Assembly (NCBI RefSeq): GCF_026342735.1
Contig: NZ_JAPEMM010000001.1
Coordinates: forward strand, 2,418,001 to 2,482,000
Origin: Streptomyces sp. NBC_00193
Lineage (GTDB): Bacteria; Actinomycetota; Actinomycetes; Streptomycetales; Streptomycetaceae
Length of the DNA: 64,000 nucleotides
Direction: 5' to 3'
The translations under genes and the position numbers were made by a program. Every line of letters starts with the position of its first letter. The stretch's first letter is position 1. This document shows, in pieces, positions 36,369 through 45,867 of this stretch. The notes beneath the pieces are model-generated. The model saw only the letters and a list, made by a program, of their open reading frames with translations, was not told the DNA's origin and ran no database searches.

Positions 36369-38105
36369 TCAGGCTCCGGGAGTCTCGTAGAAGCCGGTCA
36401 GGTCGACGACCAGGTCGACGAACGACCAGCCCTGGTTCCAGAAGTCCACGATGCCGCCCTTGCCGCCGGACGTCTGCACCAGATTCGGCACGGTCGCGCC
36501 CGCGGTCCAGTTCAGGGCCGAGGACACCGGCCGCTGCGGCTTCACGATCTCGCCGCGCATGTAGTCGGACCAGAGGTTCGGGTCCGGGGCCACCGACAGG
36601 AAGCCGTCACCGTGGGTGTTGGTGACCGTGGTGTTCAGGGCCCACGCGTCGACCTCGGCGGCCGGCGTGTCGCCTTCGAGGCTCAGCCACTCCTTGCTGC
36701 GGGGGGCCAGCGGGAACGCCGGGCGGTCGTTCCAGCTGCCGTTCTCGCGCGTGTCCAGGATCCGGAAGGGCACCGGCGGAACCACGAGGGCGGACCTGCT
36801 CTGCGGGGAGTAGTAGCCGACGACGTCCACGACCACGTCGGCCGGGTTCCATCCGCCGTTGCGGACGGTGATCTTCCCGTCGGCGCCGACCGGCACGATC
36901 ACCGCGTTGGCGACCGTCTGGCCCGCCACGAAGTTCACGTTCGACGTGGTCGGCACCGCCTTCCCCGCGGGGTAGGCCGTCAGGTGTCCGGCCGACCGCG
37001 GGTTGGTGACGGTCAGGTTCAGCGCGACCGCGGTGGCGCCGGCCGGCACGCCCGCGCGCCCGGCGATCCCGATGTCGAAGGACCCGTACCCGGGCACCTG
37101 GCCCTTCGCCGTGCCCTGGCCCTCCCGGGTGTCCACGATCCGGGTCGGGGCCAGCGCGCCGTAGCCGGCGGCCTTCGACGAGGTGAAGTAGCCGGTGACG
37201 TCGGCCAGCAGATCGACCGGCGCCCAGCCCGCGTTGAACAGGTGCACGTACCCGTCCTCGCCGACCGGCACGATCACCAGGTTCGGCACGGACTGGCCCG
37301 CGACGTAGTTCAGGACCGAGGTCTGGGCGTTCTCCGCCAGCTCCTTCTCCTGGGCCGCCGAGACGTGGCCCGGCGCCCTTGTGTTGGTGACGGTGAGGTT
37401 GAGAACCACGGAGCGGACCCCGGCGGGCACCTTCCCGGCGCCCGCCACCTTCAGCGCGACCGTACTGCGCGCGCCGACCTTGGCCCGCGCGGCGCCGATG
37501 CCCTCACGGGTGTCCAGCAGCCGCTTCGGCTCGTGTGCGGTGAACTCGGTGCCCTCGGTGGCGACGGTCAGGCCGTTCTCCGCCGCACCGCCCGTCGCGG
37601 AGTCCTTCACCGTGACCTTGATCTCGTACGAGCCGATCGCGGCGTACTGGTGCGTGGCGCGGTACAGATGGAAGTCGCGCGGCGTGACACTGGCGTTGTA
37701 CGTGTCCGTGGTGCCGTCGCCCCAGGCGATGACGACGTCGACGAGGGCGTACTCCTGGCTGGAGACGATGCTCTCCAGGTTGAACGAGTCCACGCCCTCG
37801 GCGAACGCGTTCACAGCGACCCTGAGCCGCTGGTCGGCCGCGGTGGCTGCGTCGGGCGCCTGCTGCGCCCGGGCGCTCCCCTTGGCGGCGGCGCCCGAAG
37901 GCACCGTCGTGACCGTGCGCTCGGCCGGGCTGCTGAAGGTCCTCCCCTTGACCTTCCGCACCACGTCCCGGTCGGCCCCGGACGCCTTCACAGTGGCTCC
38001 GGACGTGGTGGCTCCGGACACGGACACCGCCGAGGCGGTCCCCGGTACGAGCCCCACGGCAGCCGCCACGATGGCGGCGGAAATTACGAGTCGGCGATTG
38101 CGCAC
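36369..38105 (-). CDS. secreted PKD plus LLDTR-repeat protein (copy 1)
   Basis: A 578-residue exported protein. It starts MRNRRLVISAAIVAAAVGL with a clear signal peptide ending near TASA. A PKD-like beta domain follows (VDVVIAWGDGTTDTYNASV...AIGSYEIKVTVKDSA, residues ~120-175). Three ~120-residue repeats then begin at KRLLDTREG, TRIVDTREG and FRILDTREN and end in GYF/GYY/GFY. No catalytic motif is visible, so a surface or adhesive role is inferred. GTG 38105 follows GGGGGG. The gene start is nearly identical to that of the protein at 43089-44711. Confidence 0.8.
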   Translation of the reverse strand: MRNRRLVISAAIVAAAVGLVPGTASAVSVSGATTSGATVKASGADRDVVRKVKGRTFSSPAERTVTTVPSGAAAKGSARAQQAPDAATAADQRLRVAVNAFAEGVDSFNLESIVSSQEYALVDVVIAWGDGTTDTYNASVTPRDFHLYRATHQYAAIGSYEIKVTVKDSATGGAAENGLTVATEGTEFTAHEPKRLLDTREGIGAARAKVGARSTVALKVAGAGKVPAGVRSVVLNLTVTNTRAPGHVSAAQEKELAENAQTSVLNYVAGQSVPNLVIVPVGEDGYVHLFNAGWAPVDLLADVTGYFTSSKAAGYGALAPTRIVDTREGQGTAKGQVPGYGSFDIGIAGRAGVPAGATAVALNLTVTNPRSAGHLTAYPAGKAVPTTSNVNFVAGQTVANAVIVPVGADGKITVRNGGWNPADVVVDVVGYYSPQSRSALVVPPVPFRILDTRENGSWNDRPAFPLAPRSKEWLSLEGDTPAAEVDAWALNTTVTNTHGDGFLSVAPDPNLWSDYMRGEIVKPQRPVSSALNWTAGATVPNLVQTSGGKGGIVDFWNQGWSFVDLVVDLTGFYETPGA

Positions 38106-38258
38106 CGGCCCCCCACTTCTGTTTGAACATGATCAGAATTGATCTCGCGAGCAGCGTACATAACCTCTTTTCAGCCGGGTCCTGCAAGGGGATATGCTCC
38201 GCCTGCCCGCGAACCCCGTGCTGATCACGGAACCGGGCCTGCTTGAACTGGGGGGTTC

Positions 38259-41200
38259 ATGAGCTTGCTGCCACGGGGCAGAGGTACGTCTGCGATGCCC
38301 GCGACCAGGGGGAGGGGCCGTACGGCCCTCGCCTCCGGCGCCCTTCTGCTCGCCGTGCTGACGGCGTTCACCGGCCAGAGCGGGTCCGCCCTCGCGGCCC
38401 CGTCACCCGGCACCACCACCACGACCGATCCGGCCACGGCCACCGGTCCGGCCGCCGCGAGCCCGCGGGCTTCCGGCCCGCAGGCCGCGCCGAAGCCGGA
38501 CCCGAAGGCGGACCGCGAGGCCGCCGTACGGTCACTCAAGGAGGCGGACCCGTCCGGCCCTTGCCCGACGACGCTCAAGCCGCACGACATCGTCGACTGC
38601 GCCGTCCCGTCGGGCACGACCGCCCGGATCGCCCTGACCCTGCCGCAGCAGAAGGACCTGGTCCTCATCCAGGCCGTCTCCGCCCAGGGTTCGCTCTATC
38701 CGCGGCTCCTCGCACCCGACGGCTCGCCCGTCACCTGCGAGTTGGCCCGCCCGTCCACCGAAGGCGCCCTGCGCTGCCCCACCACCACCGCGGGCACGTA
38801 CACGCTGACGGTGGTGAACAACAGCGGCAACGAGACCGGCGCCTCCGTCGCGTACGCCCCGCTGCTCTCCAGCACCGCCTGCATTCCGATCGGCGCCGCC
38901 GACTCCAAGCTCGGCGCCCCGACCGTGTTCCAGCGCTCGCTGCCCGCCGGCTCCGCCGGTGACTGCTACACGCTGGGCCTGGCCGCGAACGACGTGGTGC
39001 GCAGCCACGCCACCTCCTACCGGGTGCTGGAGAGCGTCTTCGACGCCTCCGGCAAGGAGATCTGCACCTCCCTCAACCGCGAGGGCGACGCGCTCGACTG
39101 CACGCTCACCGGCCCTGCCCCGTACCGGGTGTCGGTCCTGCAGTTCTACGGCTCGGCCGAGCCCTACGCCTTCACCGCCGCCCGGTTCTCCAAGCCCGAG
39201 GGCTGCCCGGTCGTCGAGCCCCAGGCCTACGGAGTCTCCCCGGACCTGACCTCCACGGTGCGCTGCCGCGTGCTGCGCGTCCCGTCGGCGGGCCCGTACA
39301 CCTACGCCCCGGTCTCCACCGGCTCCGCGCCCTACGGCCAGCTGTACACGGCCGCGGGCACCCAGGTCACCGACTGCGCCACGGGCTGCACCCTGGCCGC
39401 CGGCGACTACACCTGGGCGGTCGACCCCCGCACCGCCGACACCGGCGCCTTCGGGCTGGCCTTCCACTCCTCGAAGGAGACCCGGGGCTGCACCGCGACC
39501 CGGGACGACGGCCTGGTGTCCGGCCCGGCGACCGGCACCTTCGGCGGTCCCGGGCAGCAGCGCTGCCTGACCCTGCCGACGGCCACCGGCAAGGGCGTCT
39601 ACCTCCTCAGCCGGCCCCCGGCCGACGGCGATCACGCCCGCACGGCCGTCTACGACGCCTCCGGCGCCCAGCAGTGCGAAGGCTCCCCGGAGGTCGTCTG
39701 CAAGCTGACCGGTACCGCCCCGTTCCGCGTGGTGCTGAGCGGCGAAGCCGCCAAGGCGTACGGCCTGGTGGTCCACCGCACCGGTGACGCCACCGGCTGC
39801 GCCCTGTGGCCGCAGACCGTCTTCGGCGCCTCCACCGGCGCCCGGGTCGACCTGCCCGCCGAGGTCCGCCAGGCCTGCCTGAGCCTGCCCGCCGACAAGC
39901 ACGCGGCCGCCGAGCTGCTCGACTACACCAACAACCAGAACAAGCTGAACGCCACGGTCCGGATCTCCGATCCCCAGGGCAACGTGGCGTGCGAGACGAC
40001 CTACGCCAGCACCACCACCAGCTGCCTCCTGACCCCCGGCACCGCCTACACGGCCCTGCTGGTCGGCTGGGGCGGAGCGGACACGTACACGCTGGTGCGC
40101 CGCGACGTCTCGCCGACGGCGAACTGCGCCGCGCCCGGCTCGACGAAGGTGGGCGGCCCCTCCGCCCCCTTCGACCTGACCTCGGCCCTGGACGCCCGCT
40201 GCCTGCGCGTTCCCGCTGCCGCCACGGACAAGATGTGGCTCAGCGCGCGGACGCTCGGGGGACGGTACGACCCCACCACCACGACGATGGTCCTCGACCC
40301 CACCGGCAAGATCGTCTGCTGGCAGCACGGGGTGTCCTGCCAGGTGACCGGCTCGACCTCGTACCTCATGGTCATGACCGCCACCGGCTACGCGGACAAG
40401 CCGATCCACACCAACGTGGACACCTGGAAGGTGGGCACGGCGGCCGGATGGGCCCCGGAGTGCACGGCGAACCGAGTCTCCCCCGAGGGCTTCCCGGCCC
40501 GCAGCGGGGTGCTCACGGAGTCCTCCACCGGCTACTGCGCCGTACTCGACATCAAGCCCGGCCAGGCCTTCAACGTCGTCGGCACCAGCAGTTCCACCAA
40601 CGGCGATCACCCCTGGGTGGATCTGGACACCGCCGCCGACTGGAACGCCTCGTACAGCAAGTACAGCTGCATCGGCGCGATGGGCCGGTTCGGTGTGCGC
40701 TGCTCCAGCACCACCGACGCCCCTGCCGCCCAGGCGGTCCTGCTGGTGAGCGCCCGGAAGGCGCCCACGCCCGTCGAGTTCACGATGGAGGGCGTCTGCG
40801 ACAACGGCTGCACTCCGCCGTCGGCCCAGCTCCCGACCGGCATCAGCCCCGCCGCCAGCCCCACCGGCACGCGGTCCCAGGCCGTCGTCAGCGGTACGGG
40901 CCTCACCCTGGGCACGAAGCTCAAGCTGGTGGGCGGCGGCCACGAACGGCCGTTGATCCCGGTCTCCATCAACGCCGAGGGCACCGCCCTGAGCGTCCAG
41001 GTGGACACCACCGATCTGCCCCCGGCCGCCTACGACCTGCTCCGCGAGGGCGCCGGCTACACCAGCGGCGTGCCCTCCCCGGGCTACCTCCCGAAGGCGT
41101 ACACGGTCACGACCGCCTCGACTCCGGGCAAGTCCCGCTACGTGCCGCTGACTCCGTCCCGGTTCCTCGACACCCGTGACGGCACCGGCGCCAAGAAGCA

Positions 41201-42245
41201 GCGCGTCGGCGCGGGCGGCGTGGTCACCCTCCAGGTCGCGGGCGTCAAGGGCGTCCCGGCCACCGGAGTCACCGCCGTCGTCATGAACGTCACCGCCGTC
41301 CTGCCGACCCAGCCGGGCCACGTCACCGTCTACCCCAACAGCCGCCCGCTGCCCGGGGTGTCGAACATCAACTACGCGGCCGGGCAGATCGTGCCCAACC
41401 TCGTGACGGTTCCGGTGGTCAACGGGAAGGTGGACCTGCGCAACAGCGCCGGCACCGTCGACCTGATCGCCGACGTCACCGGCTACTACACCGACAAGGC
41501 CGGCGCGGGCTCCTCGTTCACCCCGATCAACCCGTCCCGGTTCCTGGACACCCGTGACGGCACCGGCGCCAAGAAGCAGCGCGTCGGTACGGGCGGCGTG
41601 GTCACCCTCCAGGTCGCGGGCGTCAAGGGCGTCCCGGCCACCGGAGTCACCGCCGTCGTCATGAACGTCACCGCCGTCCAGCCCACCGAGGCGGGCCACG
41701 TCACGGTCTACCCGAACGGTCAGCCCGTGCCCGGGGTCTCGAACCTCAACTTCACGCCCGGACAGATCGTGCCCAACCTCGTGGTCGTCCCGGTGGTCAA
41801 CGGAAAGGTGGACCTGCGCAACAACTCCGGCTCGGTCGACCTGATCGCCGACGTCACCGGCTACTACTCAGCGACCGGTTCGGCGTTCTCCTCGGGTACC
41901 CCGGTCCGCCTCCTGGACACCCGCGACGGCACCGGCGCCCGCCCCGGACCCGTGGGCTCCGGCGGGCTGGTCAGCCTGCAGGTGGCCGGGGTGGAAGGCG
42001 TACCGGCGCAGGGGGTGACCGCGGTCGTCCTGAACGTCACGGTCACCAACCCCACGTCCGACAGCCACCTCATCGTCCACCCGCACGGGGCGGCCCGCCC
42101 CAACGTGTCGAACCTCAACTTCACCGCCGGGAAGACCGTCTCCAACCTGGTGGTGGTCCCGGTGGTGGACGGCCGGGTGACGTTCTTCAACAACTCCGGC
42201 TCGGTGGACGTCATCGCCGACCTGAACGGCTACTTCACCTCGTAA
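38259..42245 (+). CDS. large secreted protein with three C-terminal LLDTR repeats
   Basis: A 1328-residue exported protein with a long signal peptide (RTALASGALLLAVLTAFTGQSGSALAA). Residues ~90-880 form a chain of cysteine-paired beta domains with recurrent G-x-Y-T-L and GDCY/GTYT motifs, as in pre-peptidase C-terminal-like modules. About residues 885-960 resemble an IPT/Ig-like fold. The end holds three repeats beginning SRFLDTRDG, SRFLDTRDG and VRLLDTRDG, each closing with IADVTGYY or similar. No enzyme motif is seen. ATG 38259 has GGGGGG about four bases upstream. It is divergent from copy 1 of the PKD protein. Confidence 0.8.
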   Translation: MSLLPRGRGTSAMPATRGRGRTALASGALLLAVLTAFTGQSGSALAAPSPGTTTTTDPATATGPAAASPRASGPQAAPKPDPKADREAAVRSLKEADPSGPCPTTLKPHDIVDCAVPSGTTARIALTLPQQKDLVLIQAVSAQGSLYPRLLAPDGSPVTCELARPSTEGALRCPTTTAGTYTLTVVNNSGNETGASVAYAPLLSSTACIPIGAADSKLGAPTVFQRSLPAGSAGDCYTLGLAANDVVRSHATSYRVLESVFDASGKEICTSLNREGDALDCTLTGPAPYRVSVLQFYGSAEPYAFTAARFSKPEGCPVVEPQAYGVSPDLTSTVRCRVLRVPSAGPYTYAPVSTGSAPYGQLYTAAGTQVTDCATGCTLAAGDYTWAVDPRTADTGAFGLAFHSSKETRGCTATRDDGLVSGPATGTFGGPGQQRCLTLPTATGKGVYLLSRPPADGDHARTAVYDASGAQQCEGSPEVVCKLTGTAPFRVVLSGEAAKAYGLVVHRTGDATGCALWPQTVFGASTGARVDLPAEVRQACLSLPADKHAAAELLDYTNNQNKLNATVRISDPQGNVACETTYASTTTSCLLTPGTAYTALLVGWGGADTYTLVRRDVSPTANCAAPGSTKVGGPSAPFDLTSALDARCLRVPAAATDKMWLSARTLGGRYDPTTTTMVLDPTGKIVCWQHGVSCQVTGSTSYLMVMTATGYADKPIHTNVDTWKVGTAAGWAPECTANRVSPEGFPARSGVLTESSTGYCAVLDIKPGQAFNVVGTSSSTNGDHPWVDLDTAADWNASYSKYSCIGAMGRFGVRCSSTTDAPAAQAVLLVSARKAPTPVEFTMEGVCDNGCTPPSAQLPTGISPAASPTGTRSQAVVSGTGLTLGTKLKLVGGGHERPLIPVSINAEGTALSVQVDTTDLPPAAYDLLREGAGYTSGVPSPGYLPKAYTVTTASTPGKSRYVPLTPSRFLDTRDGTGAKKQRVGAGGVVTLQVAGVKGVPATGVTAVVMNVTAVLPTQPGHVTVYPNSRPLPGVSNINYAAGQIVPNLVTVPVVNGKVDLRNSAGTVDLIADVTGYYTDKAGAGSSFTPINPSRFLDTRDGTGAKKQRVGTGGVVTLQVAGVKGVPATGVTAVVMNVTAVQPTEAGHVTVYPNGQPVPGVSNLNFTPGQIVPNLVVVPVVNGKVDLRNNSGSVDLIADVTGYYSATGSAFSSGTPVRLLDTRDGTGARPGPVGSGGLVSLQVAGVEGVPAQGVTAVVLNVTVTNPTSDSHLIVHPHGAARPNVSNLNFTAGKTVSNLVVVPVVDGRVTFFNNSGSVDVIADLNGYFTS
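41154..41684 (+). repeat. near-identical tandem DNA repeat inside the large secreted gene
   Basis: About 150 bases at 41154-41306 recur almost unchanged at 41532-41684, 378 bases (126 codons) downstream. Both encode the start of an LLDTR repeat (SRFLDTRDGTGAKKQRVG...). The third repeat is clearly more diverged. Confidence 0.85.
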
Positions 42246-42264
42246 GGCCGAGCGCGTAGCACCA

Positions 42265-42306
42265 CAGAAGGTCCCGTCCGGTCCCACGACCGGGCGGGAC
42301 CTTCTG
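42265..42306. terminator. terminator of the large secreted protein gene
   Basis: A 19-pair stem with one G-U pair and a CCAC loop begins 20 bases after the stop. CTTC follows on the plus strand. Confidence 0.85.
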
Positions 42307-42442
42307 CTTCGCCGCTGCACTTCTCCGTACGCGCCCATCTGGATCACCGAACTGGTGCGCCGGAAGAACGACGCGACGGTGGCCTGACGGGCGGGCGATA
42401 AAGCGGTGGACAGCCCCCGCCCGCTGCGTGAGCATCTCCGCG

Positions 42443-43000
42443 ATGAGTACTGAACTTCTCCCCAAGCGCGTCCGCTTCGTCAAGCTCAACGCGAAGGCCC
42501 TGCGGGCGCTTGCCGACGGTGACCTCGCAGGTGGCAGCGCCGAGGCCGGGGTGGCCCTCGACGAATACTTCGTATCCGACCGTGCCCGCTGGATCTTCGG
42601 CTACCGCGCCGACCAGCTCGCCAAGGACCCCTCCGCCGCCCCCTGGACCACCCGGGCCGCAGTGTCGGAGCCTGACGGGACAGTCATCGGCGACGCCGGC
42701 TTCCACGGCCCTCCGAGCGAGGACGGCGTGGTCGAGGTCGGCTACAGCGTCGTGTCCGCCTACCGCCGCCAGGGCTACGCCCGCGCCATGCTGACCGCCC
42801 TCCTGGCCAGGGCCGCCGAAGAACCCGATGTCAGAACCGTCCGGGCCACGATCCGATCCGACAACACCGCGTCCCTCGCCACCGTCGCGGGCTTCGGCTT
42901 CACCCTCGTCGCCGAGCGGGGAAACGAGACCGACGGAATCGAGCTCGTCTTCGAACTCCCGGCCAACCCGCCCCAGCCCCCCTCAGGATCCGAAAACTGA
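42443..43000 (+). CDS. GNAT family N-acetyltransferase
   Basis: A 185-residue GNAT acetyltransferase. The core is VIGDAGFHGPPSEDGVVEVGYSVVSAYRRQGYARAMLTALLARA, containing the acetyl-CoA loop RRQGYA, then the SDNTASLATVAGFGF segment typical of RimJ/RimL-like members. It would acetylate an amine or protein N terminus. ATG 42443 begins MSTELLPKRVRFVKL; GTG 42428 is an alternative five codons earlier. The gene is flanked on both sides by strong terminators, so it is an independent unit between the secreted protein genes. Confidence 0.85.
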   Translation: MSTELLPKRVRFVKLNAKALRALADGDLAGGSAEAGVALDEYFVSDRARWIFGYRADQLAKDPSAAPWTTRAAVSEPDGTVIGDAGFHGPPSEDGVVEVGYSVVSAYRRQGYARAMLTALLARAAEEPDVRTVRATIRSDNTASLATVAGFGFTLVAERGNETDGIELVFELPANPPQPPSGSEN

Positions 43001-43053
43001 TCGTCCGCCTCTCGCTCGGGGTGGCGGTCGACGGTCACGGGAAGGGTGCCCAA

Positions 43054-43081
43054 GGGGCGGCACGCCGTAGCGTGCCGCCCC
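43054..43081. terminator. bidirectional terminator after the GNAT gene
   Basis: GGGGCGGCACGC and GCGTGCCGCCCC form a perfect 12-pair stem with a CGTA loop between two convergent genes. Confidence 0.85.
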
Positions 43082-43088
43082 CGCAGGC

Positions 43089-44711
43089 TCAGTTCGTCTG
43101 ATAGACGCCGAAGACGTCGACGATCAGGTCGGCGTCCTTCCAGCCCTGGTTCCAGAAGTGGATGATGCCGTGCTCGCCGTCACTGGCCTGCGCCATGTTC
43201 GCGACGGTCCTGCCCGCCGTCCAGTTCAGGTTCGAGGAGACGGGACGCGGCGGCACGGGCGCACCGGGCTGGTCGTTGATCAGCCACGGGAACGGGCTCG
43301 GGGCCACCGACAGGAATCCGGTGTCCGTGGTGTCGGTGACGGTCGTGTTCAGGACGTACGCCTCGTAGCCCTCCGGGCCGTCGATGACCGAGAAGCCCTG
43401 CGCGATGTACCCGCGGGCCGGGAACTTCCCGCCGCCGTACCAGCTGTCGGGCACCCGGGTGTCGAGGAAGCGGTGCGCTCCGAGGGCCACGTACGCGGCC
43501 TTGCTGTCCTTGCTGTAGTAGCCGACCACGTCCACCACCACGTCGGCCGGGGCCCACCCGCCGTTGAAGACGTTGATCGTGCCGTCCGGGCCGACGGGCA
43601 CGATCACCGAGTTCGCCACCGTCTCACCGGCCGCGAAGTTCAGGCTGGACGCCGTGGGAAGCTTGCCGCCGCCCGGGTACACGGACAGGTGGCCGGCGTC
43701 CTTCGGGTTGGTCACCGTCACGTTCAGCGCCACCGCCGTGATGCCGGCGGGTACGCCGTTCAGGCCGCCGATCCGGGTGCCGAACGAGGTCCGCCCGGCG
43801 ACCTGGCCCTTGGTCGCGCCGAGGCCCTCGCGGGTGTCCACGAAGCGGGTCGGCTTCAGCCCGGTGTAGCCGCTGGCCGGCCTGTGGCTGAAGTAGCCCG
43901 TGATGTCGACGACCAGGTCCGCGGGGCTCCAGCCGCCGTTGAAGAGCTCCACGTAGCCGTCGGAGCCGACGCGCGCGATGACCGTGTTCGAGACGGACTG
44001 GCCGGTCGCGTAGTTCAGGTTCGACGTCTCGGGTGCCGCAGTGTCCCCGTCCCACACCGTCACGTGCCCCGGGGCGACCGTGTTGGTGACCGTGACGTTG
44101 AGCGCCACCGCCTCGACGAAACCGTCGGCGGGAATGCTGCCGGTGCCGGTCACCTTCACTCGGGTCGTGCCGCGCCCGGCGACCTTGCCCGCCTTCGTGC
44201 CCGTGCCGTTGCGGGTGTCCAGCAGCCGGGTCGGGGCGTACGGGGTGAACTCCGTGCCCCGGGTGACGTGCGCGACCTCGTTGACGGCCCGGTTGACGCT
44301 GTCGGTCACCGTCACCTTCGTCACGTAGCTGCCGACCTCGGTGTACGTGTGCGGGTGCGACTGCTCGCCGGTGCCCTTGGCGGTGAACTTCTCCGTCGTG
44401 CCGTCGCCCCAGTCGACGGTGACCTCGAGCGCCACGTCCTCGCTCGTGATCTCCGTCTTGAGGTCGATTCCCAGCGCGCTGCGGTACGAGACACCGATGC
44501 CGACGGCGAGGTTCTCGTTCCCGTACGTGACGGCGCCCGCGGGCGGCGCCGTGCGCACCGAGCGCTCGGCCGGGCTGTCGTACGTCTTCTCCACGGCGAG
44601 CACGCTCGCCGCGGCCGGCGGCGCGGTGGTGGTGGCCGAGGCCATGCCCGGGATGAGTCCGAGTCCGGCCGCCATCAGGGCAGCGGACATTACGAGTCGG
44701 CGATTGCGCAC
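43089..44711 (-). CDS. secreted PKD plus LLDTR-repeat protein (copy 2)
   Basis: A 540-residue paralogue of the protein at 36369-38105. It starts VRNRRLVMSAALMAAGLGL with a signal peptide ending near ASA. A PKD-like domain (LEVTVDWGDGTTEKFTAKG...VGSYVTKVTVTDS) and three repeats beginning TRLLDTRNG, TRFVDTREG and HRFLDTRVP follow. The last repeat in both copies loses the DTR-G-G pattern and ends with FWNQGW...DLIVDVFGVY, so the architecture is conserved. GTG 44711 aligns exactly with the start of copy 1; ATG 44723 is an alternative. Confidence 0.8.
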   Translation of the reverse strand: MRNRRLVMSAALMAAGLGLIPGMASATTTAPPAAASVLAVEKTYDSPAERSVRTAPPAGAVTYGNENLAVGIGVSYRSALGIDLKTEITSEDVALEVTVDWGDGTTEKFTAKGTGEQSHPHTYTEVGSYVTKVTVTDSVNRAVNEVAHVTRGTEFTPYAPTRLLDTRNGTGTKAGKVAGRGTTRVKVTGTGSIPADGFVEAVALNVTVTNTVAPGHVTVWDGDTAAPETSNLNYATGQSVSNTVIARVGSDGYVELFNGGWSPADLVVDITGYFSHRPASGYTGLKPTRFVDTREGLGATKGQVAGRTSFGTRIGGLNGVPAGITAVALNVTVTNPKDAGHLSVYPGGGKLPTASSLNFAAGETVANSVIVPVGPDGTINVFNGGWAPADVVVDVVGYYSKDSKAAYVALGAHRFLDTRVPDSWYGGGKFPARGYIAQGFSVIDGPEGYEAYVLNTTVTDTTDTGFLSVAPSPFPWLINDQPGAPVPPRPVSSNLNWTAGRTVANMAQASDGEHGIIHFWNQGWKDADLIVDVFGVYQTN

Positions 44712-44785
44712 CGGCCCCCCCATTTTTATGTTCTTGAACGCGATCAGAGCCAAACAGTCAAACTCGATCAGCGTATACAGCAGTG

Positions 44786-45697
44786 CTACCAGGCCAGTTG
44801 TGAGATTTCTTCGGCGACCACAGCACAACCATCTGCCGCCGGGTCGATCAGCGGGAAGTGGCCGACCCCGTCCAGCAGGGTCAGTCCGACCATCTCCCCC
44901 GCCAGTGCGGCCGCCGCCACGTACGCCTCCGACACCGACTCGGGGACCACGATGTCGCTCCGCCCCTGGACCACCGCCGTCGCGATGCCGGTCGGGAGCA
45001 GCGCCGCCGGGTCGGCGTACGGGCGCCGTGCCGCGAAGGCCCCCTCCCCGCCCAGGAGTTGCGCCGAAGCGCCCCCGCACACCCCGAGCTCCTCCGCGAC
45101 CGTGAAGTCCGCGATCGGGGCCAGCGCCACCACTCCGCGCAGCAGCGGCGGCGACGGCAGCCTCCAGCCGGCCGGGGCGTCCTGCGGGAGCACGTGCCGG
45201 GCCGCGGCCCACAGTGCGAGGTGGCCTCCGGCCGAGTGGCCGGTCAGCACCATGCGGCGGGGGTCGGCCTCCGGCAGGCATCCGGCGGCGAGTTCCGGGA
45301 GGGCATCCATGGCGGCGGCCACGTCGTCGAAGGTCTCGGGCCAGCGGCCGGCCACCGGGCCCTCGGCGCCCTGATGGGGCAGCGGCAGCGACGCCCGGGA
45401 CTGGCCGCGCCGGTACTCGACGTTGGCGACGGCGAAGCCCTGCCGGGCGAGGAAGTCCGCGAAGGGGGTGATGTGCTGCCGGTCGTACGGGGCGCGCCAC
45501 GCCCCGCCGTGCAGGACGACGACCAGCGGCGCGGAACGCGCGACGCCCGGCTGCGCCCGTTCTCCGCGGGGTGCGTGGAAGTCGACGATCTGGTCGGAGT
45601 GTTCACCGTAGGCGGCCGTGGCGTCGGGGGCTACGGGCGGATGGGAGAAGGCCGAGGCGGCCTCGGCGGCGTCCCGTTCGACTGCGGGGTCCGTCAT
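44786..45697 (-). CDS. alpha/beta hydrolase, probable kynurenine formamidase
   Basis: A 303-residue hydrolase of the HSL/AFMID-like group. The oxyanion motif is VVVLHGGAWRAPYDRQH, the nucleophile elbow LTGHSAGGHLALW, the acid in VVQGRSDIVVP and the histidine in LDGVGHFPLIDP. ATG 45697 has GGAGG about eight bases upstream. It follows kynA and kynU on the same strand, so hydrolysis of N-formylkynurenine is the best-supported role. A terminator-like hairpin separates it from kynU, so it may have its own promoter. A general esterase cannot be excluded. Confidence 0.75.
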   Translation of the reverse strand: MTDPAVERDAAEAASAFSHPPVAPDATAAYGEHSDQIVDFHAPRGERAQPGVARSAPLVVVLHGGAWRAPYDRQHITPFADFLARQGFAVANVEYRRGQSRASLPLPHQGAEGPVAGRWPETFDDVAAAMDALPELAAGCLPEADPRRMVLTGHSAGGHLALWAAARHVLPQDAPAGWRLPSPPLLRGVVALAPIADFTVAEELGVCGGASAQLLGGEGAFAARRPYADPAALLPTGIATAVVQGRSDIVVPESVSEAYVAAAALAGEMVGLTLLDGVGHFPLIDPAADGCAVVAEEISQLAW

Positions 45698-45812
45698 CGG
45701 CTCAACCTCCGGTAACGCGAGGGACAAGGGGGACTGGTGTTCCGGTGTTCCGGCAGAGCGGGACCGTATCAGGCCAGAACGGTCCCCTCCGTGGCGGGCC
45801 GGGAAGATACCG

Positions 45813-45842
45813 GCGCGGACGGGGCCGTAGCCCCGCCCGCGC
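45813..45842. terminator. hairpin after kynU
   Basis: A 13-pair stem with one wobble and a CGTA loop lies 25 bases past the kynU stop on the minus strand. Confidence 0.7.
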
Positions 45843-45867
45843 GGTGATGTGACGTTTCGCTACCGGT

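Noticed and set aside
38532..41699. A 1055-codon antisense frame within the large secreted protein gene
   Set aside because: Composition is Gly/Val/Arg-rich with no domain, as expected for the complement of GC-biased codons; the plus-strand frame has signal peptide and repeats.
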